From an uncultured Lachnospiraceae bacterium (GTDB lineage: Bacteria > Bacillota > Clostridia > Lachnospirales > Lachnospiraceae), in contig CAJTLU010000009.1 of NCBI GenBank assembly GCA_910577175.1, positions 99,429 to 163,428 of the forward strand: 64,000 nucleotides of DNA, in the 5' to 3' direction. The stretch's first letter is position 1. Each line of letters begins with the position of its first letter. The notes below the pieces were generated by a model. The model was not told where the DNA came from, made no database searches, and saw only the letters and a list, made by a program, of their open reading frames with translations. Shown piece by piece: positions 1 through 7,650 of the stretch. Both the position numbers and the translations under genes were made by a program.

Positions 1-305
1 CCGATATCAAGTATGTGCAGACCAAGGAGGTTATCCATCTGCGCGGGAATGTCATTCCGTTAATCCGTCTGCGGAGCGTGCTGGATGTCCCGGAGGATGA
101 TTTTGCTCCGGAGAGCCTGACCGTGGTTATTGTAGCGAAGGGAGACAAACTGGCGGGACTTGTAGTGGATAATTTAATCGGCCAGCAGGAAATTGTAATT
201 AAGTCCATCGGGAAATACATAAATGATAATAAGATGATTGGCGGCGCAACGATTCTCGGTGACGGTGAGGTCGCACTGATTCTTGATGCAAATGCAATAG
301 TCTAG
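1..305 (+). CDS. cheA: Chemotaxis histidine kinase CheA, C-terminal fragment
   Basis: Open at the window's left edge; the reading frame starts at base 3. The roughly 100 visible residues match the CheW-like regulatory (P5) domain at the end of CheA, including the segment GGATILGDGEVALILD that typically closes this kinase. The P5 domain docks CheW and chemoreceptors. cheW follows after 11 bases. The kinase core, dimerisation and phosphotransfer domains lie outside the window, so identity rests on the tail and the cheW-cheC-cheD context. Confidence 0.9.
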   Translation, partial: DIKYVQTKEVIHLRGNVIPLIRLRSVLDVPEDDFAPESLTVVIVAKGDKLAGLVVDNLIGQQEIVIKSIGKYINDNKMIGGATILGDGEVALILDANAIV

Positions 306-316
306 GAGGTGCCGGT

Positions 317-781
317 ATGGTGGAAAATGTTTCAACGGAAATAAAGCAGTATATTGTAGTAAAGCTTGGAAACGAACAATACGGCATCGACATCCAGTAT
401 GTTGAGAATATTGTCCGTATGCAGAGGATTACCCGTGTACCGAAGGCACAGGAGTATTTCAAGGGCGTGATTAACCTGCGCGGTGAGATTGTTCCGGTAA
501 TGAGCTTACGGATGAAGTTTGAGCTTGAACCGGATGAGTTTACCGGAAAGACCCGTATTCTGATTTTGAAGCTGGAGCAGCAGTCGCTGGTCGGCGTTAT
601 CGTAGACGAGGTAAAGGAGGTTGTCAACCTTGACGAGGACTCCGTTGAAAAGTCGAGTTATGATGCGAATGATGAAAAGTCACAGTATCTTGCCGGAATC
701 GGAAAGCATAATGACAATTTGATTTCCCTGTTAAATATTTCGGAAATCATCGTCGAGAAGGAAAAAGAAAAGGAAGCTTAG
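317..781 (+). CDS. cheW: Chemotaxis coupling protein CheW
   Basis: A 154-residue single-domain CheW that couples chemoreceptors to CheA in the cytoplasmic signalling array. Visible family hallmarks are YGIDIQYVENIVRM near residue 22 and the FKGVINLRGEIVPVMSLR segment near residue 52. The start ATG follows the GGAGGT ribosome site at 304-309. It lies between the cheA end and cheC in an apparent operon. Length is normal for the family and nothing looks broken. Confidence 0.95.
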   Translation: MVENVSTEIKQYIVVKLGNEQYGIDIQYVENIVRMQRITRVPKAQEYFKGVINLRGEIVPVMSLRMKFELEPDEFTGKTRILILKLEQQSLVGVIVDEVKEVVNLDEDSVEKSSYDANDEKSQYLAGIGKHNDNLISLLNISEIIVEKEKEKEA

Positions 782-846
782 AAGAAGTATCCAAGGAAGA
801 GGCCCGGGAGGCTTCTTCCTTAGTGTGTTTGAACCGGGAGGACGAT

Positions 847-1464
847 ATGGCAGAGCTGAAATTAGATTCTATGGATGGGGTACAATATGATGTGTTAAGG
901 GAAATCGGAAATATCGGCGCAGGAAATGCGACAACCGCCCTTGCCTCGATGCTTCAGGTCAAGGTCGATATGAAGGTTCCGAAAGTAGCTTTACTGGATT
1001 TCCAGGCGCTCCCCGAAATCTTAGGCGGCGCAGAGAATATTATTGTAGGTATTCTGCTGACCTTAAGCGGAAGTATCGATGGCATGATGATGTTTGTCAT
1101 GGAGAGGGATGCGGCGCATTCCATGGTCAATATGTTAATGGGGCAGGATGTTCCGTTAGACGCGGAGTTTTCCGAAATGGAGGCGTCCGCGCTACAGGAA
1201 ATCGGGAATATTATTACCGGTGCTTACCTTTCTTCTTTGTCGGATCTTACAAAGATGTACATCAATTCGAGCATACCGTATATTGCCATTGATATGGCAG
1301 GGGCGATTTTGAGCGTACCGGCAATTGAGTTTGGAAAAATCGGTGATAAGGCACTGTTGATACAGACTGAGTTTGGCGAGAAGGCAACGCAGGTAAACGG
1401 GTTCTTCATTTTAATACCAACACTAAAGTCTTATAATTCAATTTTAACTTCATTGGGATTATAG
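847..1464 (+). CDS. cheC: CheY-P phosphatase CheC
   Basis: A 205-residue CheC-family phosphatase that dephosphorylates CheY-P and binds CheD. Both active-site helices are present: EIGNIGAGNATTAL near residue 18 and EIGNIITGAYLSSL near residue 118, each with the Glu-x2-Asn pair. ATG 847 is chosen over an upstream in-frame GTG (823) because GGGAGGAC lies just before it. The 65-base gap after cheW holds an imperfect inverted repeat (about 794-822) with no T-run, possibly an mRNA processing or attenuation hairpin. Confidence 0.93.
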   Translation: MAELKLDSMDGVQYDVLREIGNIGAGNATTALASMLQVKVDMKVPKVALLDFQALPEILGGAENIIVGILLTLSGSIDGMMMFVMERDAAHSMVNMLMGQDVPLDAEFSEMEASALQEIGNIITGAYLSSLSDLTKMYINSSIPYIAIDMAGAILSVPAIEFGKIGDKALLIQTEFGEKATQVNGFFILIPTLKSYNSILTSLGL

Positions 1465-1475
1465 GTGGTGGTAGC

Positions 1476-1961
1476 ATGGGAAATATGGTAAAGGTAGGTA
1501 TGGCAGATATGAACTGCTGTCATGCACCGGATGCAATTACAACATTAGGGCTTGGATCTTGTGTCGGGGTTGTTTTGTATGATTCAAATAAAAAAATTGC
1601 CGGGCTGGTACATGTTATGCTGCCTGACAGTAAAAAAATCAATAATAATGAGAATAAAGCAAAGTTTGCCGATACCGGTATCGACGAGATGATTCGTCAG
1701 GTGGTAGCGGCAGGGGCTTCCCGTATGAGCCTGAAGGCAAAAATTGCAGGCGGGGCCCAGATGTTTGCATTTAACTGTGAAAATGAAATGCTGCGCGTGG
1801 GAGCGCGGAATGTCGAAGCCGTAAAGGCGAAGCTTTTTTCGCTCCGTATTCCGATTGTTGCAGAAGATACCGGAAAATCTTACGGGCGTACCATAGAGTT
1901 TTATCCGGAAACGGATGAATTACTGATTAAGGCAGTCGGTAAGGCGGTTTATAAGATTTAG
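1476..1961 (+). CDS. cheD: Chemoreceptor glutamine deamidase CheD
   Basis: A 161-residue CheD, which deamidates receptor glutamines and, in Bacillus-type chemotaxis, interacts with CheC. The catalytic Cys is seen in GLGSCVGVVLYD (about residue 29), the His in LVHVMLP and the Thr in ADTGIDEM. It starts 11 bases after cheC with a GGTGGT ribosome site, consistent with a co-expressed CheC-CheD pair. Confidence 0.94.
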   Translation: MGNMVKVGMADMNCCHAPDAITTLGLGSCVGVVLYDSNKKIAGLVHVMLPDSKKINNNENKAKFADTGIDEMIRQVVAAGASRMSLKAKIAGGAQMFAFNCENEMLRVGARNVEAVKAKLFSLRIPIVAEDTGKSYGRTIEFYPETDELLIKAVGKAVYKI

Positions 1962-1970
1962 GAGGCTGTT

Positions 1971-2315
1971 ATGGAGGGAAAGAATATTCCGCCGTTGATT
2001 ACGTTGACGGCGGCAATGATTGCTTGTGTCTTCTGTCTTTTCCATCGTGCAACGCTGTTTTCTACGTTAAAGATCGTATTACTTGTGATGATTTTGTTTT
2101 ATATTATCGGCAGAATCGTACAAAAGGTAGTTGTAAAAATAAATCGTGATGCAGAAGAAGCGGCAGAGCAGAGACAGAAGGAAAGCAGGGAGCTTGCGGC
2201 CAGGGAACTGGAGGCGGAAGAGCTTGCAGGAACGGAAGAGGAATCTCCAGAGGGGCAGGAAGAAATACAGGAGGCAGAGGATGCTGTGCCGGAAGAGGCG
2301 GCAGAGAGGCAGTAA
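1971..2315 (+). CDS. Small membrane protein with acidic tail, unknown function
   Basis: A 114-residue protein I do not recognise. Residues about 8-25 and 31-49 are hydrophobic and could form two membrane helices; the rest is a highly charged Glu/Ala-rich tail, probably helical and cytoplasmic. It starts after TAGGAGG, 9 bases behind cheD, and precedes the flagellar sigma factor. Position suggests a motility-linked role, but no domain supports one. Confidence 0.7.
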   Translation: MEGKNIPPLITLTAAMIACVFCLFHRATLFSTLKIVLLVMILFYIIGRIVQKVVVKINRDAEEAAEQRQKESRELAARELEAEELAGTEEESPEGQEEIQEAEDAVPEEAAERQ

Positions 2316-2370
2316 CCGGATTTCTTAGTAACAGGGAACGGTATAAAGGAGAGGAAGACAGGAGACGCCT

Positions 2371-3135
2371 ATGAGTGCAGAGGAAAAGCTTAGGTTATGG
2401 GAAGAGTATAGTAAGAATAAAACTCCGGAACTGCGCGAACAGATTATAATTGAATATGCGGGTCTTGTTAAAATCGTAGCAGGAAAGCTCAGTATTTATC
2501 TGGGCTATAATGTTGAGTACGATGATTTGGTGGGCTATGGAATGTTCGGACTAATTGATGCGATTGACAAATATGATTTTGACAAGGGAGTTAAGTTTGA
2601 AACTTACGCGTCCCTGCGAATCCGCGGAGCGGTACTGGACCAGGTGCGCCGTATGGATTGGCTGCCGCGCACCGTCAGGCAGAAGCAGAAGCGGATGGAT
2701 GCTGCCTACCAGAAGCTGGAGGCGGCAAACGGGCAGTTTGCTTCGGATGAAGAGATTGCCGCAGAGCTTGAGATTTCCGTCGAGGAGCTTGGCCAGTGGC
2801 AGGCACAGACCAAGGCGGCAGGAATTGTTTCCTTGGACGAGTATCTGGAACAGGGGAGTGAGAACGGGATTGTGGGGACTTCGGACAGCGCAGAGTATGC
2901 ACAGCCGGAAAAGCAGCTGGAGCAGAAGGAAATGAAGGAGCTTCTGGTACAGTCGCTGGAGGCTTTGACCGAGAAAGAGAAAAAGGTAATCCTGTTGTAT
3001 TATTATGAGGAACTGACATTAAAAGAAATCAGTGAGGTGCTGGAGGTTTCCGAGTCCAGGATTTCACAGCTGCACACAAAGGCAATCCAAAGGCTGCGTT
3101 TAAAGCTTGGAAATCAAATAGAATTATTTTTTTAG
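2371..3135 (+). CDS. fliA: Flagellar/motility sigma factor (FliA/SigD/WhiG family)
   Basis: A 254-residue sigma-28 type factor that directs RNA polymerase to late flagellar and chemotaxis promoters. Region 2 is visible near residues 38-90 (YDDLVGYGMFGLIDAIDKYD, then FETYASLRIRGAVLDQVRRM), region 3 in the middle, and region 4 near 195-245 with a helix-turn-helix LTLKEISEVLEVSESRISQL. Position directly after cheD matches sigD in Bacillus subtilis. FapA follows after 26 bases. Confidence 0.95.
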   Translation: MSAEEKLRLWEEYSKNKTPELREQIIIEYAGLVKIVAGKLSIYLGYNVEYDDLVGYGMFGLIDAIDKYDFDKGVKFETYASLRIRGAVLDQVRRMDWLPRTVRQKQKRMDAAYQKLEAANGQFASDEEIAAELEISVEELGQWQAQTKAAGIVSLDEYLEQGSENGIVGTSDSAEYAQPEKQLEQKEMKELLVQSLEALTEKEKKVILLYYYEELTLKEISEVLEVSESRISQLHTKAIQRLRLKLGNQIELFF

Positions 3136-3161
3136 GAAAGGACTTAGCAAAGGAGCAAGAA

Positions 3162-4763
3162 ATGGCACAGGTGAACGGGTATTTTCAAATCAGCATAAGA
3201 GACAGCGGAACGTGGCTTGTACTGTATCCACCTGACGAGGGCGGGACTCCGGTACGATTTACCATGGTAGATGCTTATTTGACCAAGTGGCATATTGATT
3301 ACGATAAAAAACAGCTTTCAGAGGCGCTTCTGAAAACGACAAAAAAGGAAGAAATCCGGCTGACAATGGAAAAGATATATCCGATTAATGAATCTTCTTC
3401 CGTTACGGTAAGCCCGGACCGGCTGAGTGCAGAGATTATACTATATCCGCCGTCAGACGGAGGCGGTATGATAACGAAGGAAAAGCTGGTTGCGGATTTG
3501 GTATATGCCGGCATAAAATACGGTGTGGACCAGGAGATGCTGGAAAAGTTAGATAAAGAAAGAGAATATTGCACGCCGATTGAAATTGCCAGGGCAACGC
3601 TTCCGTTAGAAGGAACCAGTGCGAAAATCACCTATTTTTTCAATACAGATTTAACGATGAAGCCAAAGACGTTTGAAGACGGTTCGGTGGATTTTCATAA
3701 GCTGGATACAATCTGTCCGGTAAGGGCAGGAGACCTGCTGGCGGAGCTGACGCCGGCGGTACAGGGAAGACCGGGAATCGATGTATGCGGAAAGCCGATA
3801 AAGCCTGCCAAGGTAAATAATATGGTGCTGCATCATGCAAACCGGATTCATCTTTCCGAAGACGGGCTAAAGATGTATTCCGAGGTGAGCGGCCACGTCA
3901 GCCTCGTGGATGGCAAGGTGTTTGTATCGGACACCTATGAAGTGGCAGGAGATGTCGATTCCTCGACCGGGGATATTGCATGTGAGGGTAACGTAGAGGT
4001 CAGGGGAAATGTGCGCACCGGCTACCGCGTAGAGGCAAAGGGCGATATCATCATACATGGCGTAGTAGAGGGAGCCGAGATTATAGCGGGCGGGCAGATT
4101 GTCCTGATTCGTGGTATCCAGGGAATGTCCCGGGGCAAGCTGATTGCGGGAGGAAACATAATCTCAAAGTTTATTGAGAGTGCAGAAGTTATTTCAAGAT
4201 ACGGCTATGTGCAGTCAGAGGCGATTATGCACAGCCAGGTATCTGCAAAGACCGATGTAATCGCGCACGGAAAGAAAGGCTTTATTACCGGCGGGAGCAC
4301 GAGATGCAGCCAGTTAATTGAGGCAAAGACGGTAGGCTCCAATATGGGTACGACTACGCTGCTCGAAGTCGGCGTCGACCCGGCGATTACAGAGGAGTAC
4401 CGCAAGTTAGAAAAGCAGTTTGCGGAGCTGAAAACGGAAAAGGAAAGAGCAGGACAGACGATTGTAATGCTTGCGAAAAAGCTGAAGCAGGGAGAGCAGC
4501 TTCCGGTGGATAAACTGCTTTTGTTAAAGCAGTCGCAGAAGCGGGTCGAGAAGATTGATGCTGAAACGGAGGAGATTACCAAACGTCTGGATGAGCTGAT
4601 GGATGATATCGGAATGGAGAGCAACGGTGTGATTAAGGTATCGCAGACCGCATATTCCGGATGCAAGATTACGATTTCCGGTGCAGTTTACTATGTAAAG
4701 ACGGAACTGGCACGTGCAAGGTTTGTCAAAGACCGCGGGGAAATCAGGATTGAAGCATACTAG
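3162..4763 (+). CDS. fapA: FapA family protein (DUF342)
   Basis: A 533-residue DUF342/FapA protein. The N-terminal half precedes a Gly-rich beta-helical repeat region at about residues 260-345 (units such as GNVEVRGNVRTGYRVEAKGD). A coiled coil spans about 405-480, followed by a short beta-rich end. Polymer-like DUF342 proteins are tied to cell-pole or flagellar functions in some bacteria; here the role is inferred from its place between fliA and SwrB-like genes. Confidence 0.85.
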   Translation: MAQVNGYFQISIRDSGTWLVLYPPDEGGTPVRFTMVDAYLTKWHIDYDKKQLSEALLKTTKKEEIRLTMEKIYPINESSSVTVSPDRLSAEIILYPPSDGGGMITKEKLVADLVYAGIKYGVDQEMLEKLDKEREYCTPIEIARATLPLEGTSAKITYFFNTDLTMKPKTFEDGSVDFHKLDTICPVRAGDLLAELTPAVQGRPGIDVCGKPIKPAKVNNMVLHHANRIHLSEDGLKMYSEVSGHVSLVDGKVFVSDTYEVAGDVDSSTGDIACEGNVEVRGNVRTGYRVEAKGDIIIHGVVEGAEIIAGGQIVLIRGIQGMSRGKLIAGGNIISKFIESAEVISRYGYVQSEAIMHSQVSAKTDVIAHGKKGFITGGSTRCSQLIEAKTVGSNMGTTTLLEVGVDPAITEEYRKLEKQFAELKTEKERAGQTIVMLAKKLKQGEQLPVDKLLLLKQSQKRVEKIDAETEEITKRLDELMDDIGMESNGVIKVSQTAYSGCKITISGAVYYVKTELARARFVKDRGEIRIEAY

Positions 4764-4817
4764 ACAGCCCTGGTTCTTTCCCGGATTATTCTGCGTGTGC
4801 GAAAAGGAGGAGAGGTT

Positions 4818-5132
4818 ATGCCGATTACAAGACTGGATATGGTGTCCATGGCTCCTAAGACACAGGAAGCAGGAACGTATAAACAGCAGGAAATGCAGCA
4901 TCCGACAAACCAGCAGCAGACAATAGCAGGTATGGTGCAGCAGCAGGCAAGACAAAACGAAACCCAGACAGTACGTTCGAATAAAACGGAAAACGAAGAA
5001 CAGAAATATGACGCACGAGAGCGGGGAAAGGGAGCTTATGGGGGGTCTGCCGGAAAGAAGAAGGAGCAGGAAAAAAAGGAAGAGAAACAGCGGATGAAAA
5101 TGCGCGGAAGTACATTTGATATTACCGTGTAG
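4818..5132 (+). CDS. Hypothetical Gln/Lys-rich protein of the flagellar operon
   Basis: A 104-residue protein of low complexity: Gln-rich in the middle, then Lys/Glu-rich, ending in RGSTFDITV. No domain, signal peptide or membrane segment is visible. ATG 4818 is preferred to an in-frame GTG at 4797 because AAAGGAGG lies at 4803-4810. It sits between fapA and the DUF6115 gene in the same direction with short gaps, so it is probably co-transcribed. Function unknown. Confidence 0.65.
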   Translation: MPITRLDMVSMAPKTQEAGTYKQQEMQHPTNQQQTIAGMVQQQARQNETQTVRSNKTENEEQKYDARERGKGAYGGSAGKKKEQEKKEEKQRMKMRGSTFDITV

Positions 5133-5152
5133 TTATAGAAAAGAGGAAGAGC

Positions 5153-5920
5153 ATGGAACCGATTACCGTTATTATGAGCGTGATAGGAGTATTGCTGCTG
5201 GTTGGCAGTTGTTTCCTGCCGGGGAAGACCGCGCCGGAGACGGATTATGATGAGCTGTTCAGGCGTATGGCAAAGAGAGAGCTTACGCAGGAGGAAGTGG
5301 AGCGTCTGCGTCAGACGGTAGACCGGATTATCTCCGAAAAAACCGAAGAAGTGATAGAAAAGACCGATGATTATTTAAGCCAGGTTGCCAATGAAAAGAT
5401 TATGTCGGTCGATGAATTTTCCAAACAGATATTTGAGCGGCTGGATAAAAACAATTCTGACGTGGTGTTTTTGTATAATATGCTGGCAGAGACAAAGGAG
5501 GAAGTAAAGACGGTGATTGCCGATGCAGGAAAGGTACGGGAGTCACTGCAGGCAGAGACGGAGAAGGCTGTAAAGAGTATGGAAGCCGTAGCTGCCGCAG
5601 AGCCTTTGCCTGTAGCACGCCAGACGAAGAAGCAGACCGCTGCAAAGAAGTCTGCAGGAAAAGCTCCGGCAGAAAAGGAGCCTGCAGAAAAGGCCCCTGT
5701 GGAAAAGAAGCCGGCACGGAAGACCACACCGCCGGCGAATATTACAGTGCTTCCGGAGCTTACTGTAGCGCCAGAGCAGGAGAACGGGCCGGATGCTGAT
5801 TTGCCAAAGGGAAAGATATTGGAGCTCCATAAAAAAGGAAAAACGGTGCGGGAGATTTCCAGAGAACTTGGCATGGGACAGGGCGAAGTAAAGCTGGTTA
5901 TTGATTTGTATGGGGCATAG
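5153..5920 (+). CDS. DUF6115-type membrane protein, SwrB-like by position and architecture
   Basis: A 255-residue protein with one N-terminal membrane segment (about residues 3-22), a charged helical/coiled region (about 30-145), a Pro/Ala/Lys linker with PAEK-type repeats (about 160-195), and a C-terminal helix-turn-helix-like motif (KTVREISRELGMGQGEV, near 229-245). The same layout and position between sigD and rpsB are seen for SwrB (YlxL) of Bacillus, which promotes flagellar export-apparatus activity. Equivalence is inference; the family assignment is recalled. Confidence 0.7.
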   Translation: MEPITVIMSVIGVLLLVGSCFLPGKTAPETDYDELFRRMAKRELTQEEVERLRQTVDRIISEKTEEVIEKTDDYLSQVANEKIMSVDEFSKQIFERLDKNNSDVVFLYNMLAETKEEVKTVIADAGKVRESLQAETEKAVKSMEAVAAAEPLPVARQTKKQTAAKKSAGKAPAEKEPAEKAPVEKKPARKTTPPANITVLPELTVAPEQENGPDADLPKGKILELHKKGKTVREISRELGMGQGEVKLVIDLYGA

Positions 5921-5940
5921 CAGATAAAGGATGGATTTGA

Positions 5941-6669
5941 ATGAAAAGAAAATACTATATGCGCGGCATGGGAACCGGAATTGTAGTGACGGCGCTTTTA
6001 TGCGCATTTACGTTTTCGAAAAATGAACCGGCCGCAATGACGGACGCTGAGATTATTGCCAGGGCGCAGGAGCTTGGTTATACAAAAGAGAGCGGCGTAA
6101 CCGCGGAGGATATTAATAAGTTAAAAGAAAACGAACAGCTGACAAAAACGCCGTCCCTGACGCCGGAAGCAACGCCGGAGATAACGCCGGAACCGACGAA
6201 AGAGCCTCCGGGGCAGCCGACTCCTCCAGGCCAGCCGACCCCGGTTACAGAGGGCGGCCAGCCGACGAAGGCACCGACAGAGAAGCCGACTCCGGAACCA
6301 ACGAAGGAGCCAACACTAACAAAAGCGCCGACAGAGAAGCCAACGCCGGAACCAACAAAGGAGCCAACACCAACAAAAGCGCCGACAGAGAAGCCAACGC
6401 CGGAACCAACAAAGGCACCAACGCCGACAGAAAAGCCGACCTCACAGCCGGTAAAGCCGCCGGAATCCTCTTATACCGTCCGGGTAGAGCGGGGAATGAC
6501 AGCGACGCAGGTAGCGAGAGCTTTGAAATCTGCCGGGGCGATTGCGGATGCAGAGGAATTTGTAGGTTATCTGAGGCAGAAAAATCTGACGGATTCCATT
6601 AACGTCGGAAGCTTTACGATACCGCGGGGAGCAGGTTATGCTGAAATCGCAGGGATTTTGACGAGATAA
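5941..6669 (+). CDS. Membrane-anchored MltG-like protein with Thr/Pro-rich repeat stalk
   Basis: A 242-residue protein with an N-terminal signal or anchor (about residues 9-27), a Pro/Thr/Glu/Lys linker (about 74-175), and a C-terminal LysM-like domain (about 178-242) resembling the N-terminal part of endolytic transglycosylase MltG (YTVRVERGMTATQVARALK). The catalytic MltG domain is absent, so it may bind rather than cut peptidoglycan. The linker holds three 18-residue repeats. It ends the flagellar operon before a terminator. Confidence 0.7.
   Translation: MKRKYYMRGMGTGIVVTALLCAFTFSKNEPAAMTDAEIIARAQELGYTKESGVTAEDINKLKENEQLTKTPSLTPEATPEITPEPTKEPPGQPTPPGQPTPVTEGGQPTKAPTEKPTPEPTKEPTLTKAPTEKPTPEPTKEPTPTKAPTEKPTPEPTKAPTPTEKPTSQPVKPPESSYTVRVERGMTATQVARALKSAGAIADAEEFVGYLRQKNLTDSINVGSFTIPRGAGYAEIAGILTR
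6265..6426 (+). repeat. Three 54-bp tandem repeats in the MltG-like gene
   Basis: Three in-frame 54-bp units (6265-6318, 6319-6372, 6373-6426) encode TKAPTEKPTPEPTKEPTL and close variants. Units two and three are nearly identical in DNA, consistent with recent slippage or recombination. They form a flexible wall-spanning stalk; repeat number may vary between strains. Confidence 0.9.
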
Positions 6670-6702
6670 AAGGAAAGAGCTTAATAAAAGATACAGAAAC
6701 TC

Positions 6703-6735
6703 AAGGAAAAAAGTGCTTGCTTTTTTCCTTTTCTT
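6703..6735 (+). terminator. Terminator of the flagellar operon
   Basis: Perfect 11-bp A/G-rich stem (6703-6713 with 6720-6730), six-base loop, then a T-rich stretch. It closes the che/flagellar operon and overlaps the -35 box of the next promoter. Confidence 0.7.
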
Positions 6736-6745
6736 ATGGTAAACT
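6717..6745 (+). promoter_or_regulatory. Promoter of rpsB-tsf
   Basis: TTGCTT (6717-6722), 17-base spacer, TAAACT (6740-6745) preceded by an extended -10 TGG. The -35 lies inside the terminator hairpin of the upstream operon. A transcript from here has a leader of about 115 bases. Confidence 0.5.
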
Positions 6746-6781
6746 ATCAGACGGTGCAGTCGGCGTATGCCGAAATAAGCA

Positions 6782-6840
6782 TGTGTGTGGATTCACGGCA
6801 TGGTGCCGCAGTTTGCGGTCTGCCGGTTTTGAGACACACA
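6782..6840 (+). promoter_or_regulatory. Structured 5' leader of rpsB, candidate S2 autoregulatory element
   Basis: Three nested perfect stems fold the leader into one rod: TGTGTGT 6782-6788 with ACACACA 6834-6840; CGGCA 6796-6800 with TGCCG 6821-6825; CCGCA 6806-6810 with TGCGG 6814-6818. Two internal loops separate them. No T-run follows, so translational control is more likely than attenuation. Ribosomal protein leaders usually autoregulate; S2 binding is inference. Confidence 0.5.
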
Positions 6841-6868
6841 GAAGAAAAAACCAAATGGAGGTAGTATT

Positions 6869-7618
6869 ATGAGCGTTATTTCTATGAAGCAGCTGCTGGA
6901 GGCAGGTGTTCATTTCGGACACCAGACCAGAAGATGGAACCCGAAGATGGCAGAGTACATCTACACTGAGAGAAACGGCATCTACATTATTGACCTGCAG
7001 AAGTCGGTAGGCAAGGTAGACGAGGCTTATTTTGCAATTAAGGACATTGTTGCAAATGGCGGTAAGATTCTGTTTGTCGGCACGAAAAAGCAGGCGCAGG
7101 ATTCCGTAAAGACGGAGGCAGAGCGCTGCGGTATGTACTATGTAAACGAAAGATGGCTCGGCGGCATGCTGACCAACTTTAAGACCATTCAGTCCAGAAT
7201 CGCAAGATTAAAGGCAATTGAGAAGATGAGCGAGGACGGAACGTTCGAGGTTCTTCCGAAGAAGGAAGTTATCGAGTTAAAGAAGGAATGGGCAAAGCTT
7301 GAGAAGAACTTAGGCGGCATTAAGGAAATGAAGCAGATTCCGGATGCAATCTTTATTGTAGACCCGAAGAAGGAAAGAATCTGTGTACAGGAAGCACATG
7401 CGCTTTCGATTCCGTTGATTGGTATTGCAGATACGAACTGTGATCCGGAAGAGTTAGATTATGTTATCCCGGGTAACGACGATGCAATCAGAGCGGTGAA
7501 GCTGATTGTGGCAAAGATGGCAGACGCCGTTATCGAAGCAAACCAGGGCGAGCAGTTTACGGATGCGCCGGCAGCCGAGGCAGAGGAAGCTGCGGAAGAG
7601 GCAGCCGAGACAGTATAA
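6869..7618 (+). CDS. rpsB: 30S ribosomal protein S2
   Basis: A 249-residue S2 protein of the small ribosomal subunit. Family motifs include LLEAGVHFGHQTRRWNPKM at residue 9, the WLGGMLTNFKT segment near residue 96 and PLIGIADTNCDPEELDYVIP near 180. The C-terminal tail is an acidic Ala/Glu run. A strong ribosome site (GGAGG) precedes the ATG. It is co-transcribed with tsf 32 bases downstream, the usual pairing. Confidence 0.98.
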   Translation: MSVISMKQLLEAGVHFGHQTRRWNPKMAEYIYTERNGIYIIDLQKSVGKVDEAYFAIKDIVANGGKILFVGTKKQAQDSVKTEAERCGMYYVNERWLGGMLTNFKTIQSRIARLKAIEKMSEDGTFEVLPKKEVIELKKEWAKLEKNLGGIKEMKQIPDAIFIVDPKKERICVQEAHALSIPLIGIADTNCDPEELDYVIPGNDDAIRAVKLIVAKMADAVIEANQGEQFTDAPAAEAEEAAEEAAETV

Positions 7619-7650
7619 GGTATAGTTCAATCAACAGGAGGCAGACTAAA

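Noticed and set aside
6265..6426. Regularly spaced repeats as a possible CRISPR array
   Set aside because: The repeats are contiguous, in frame and encode a Thr/Pro/Lys stalk; there are no unique spacers and no cas genes.
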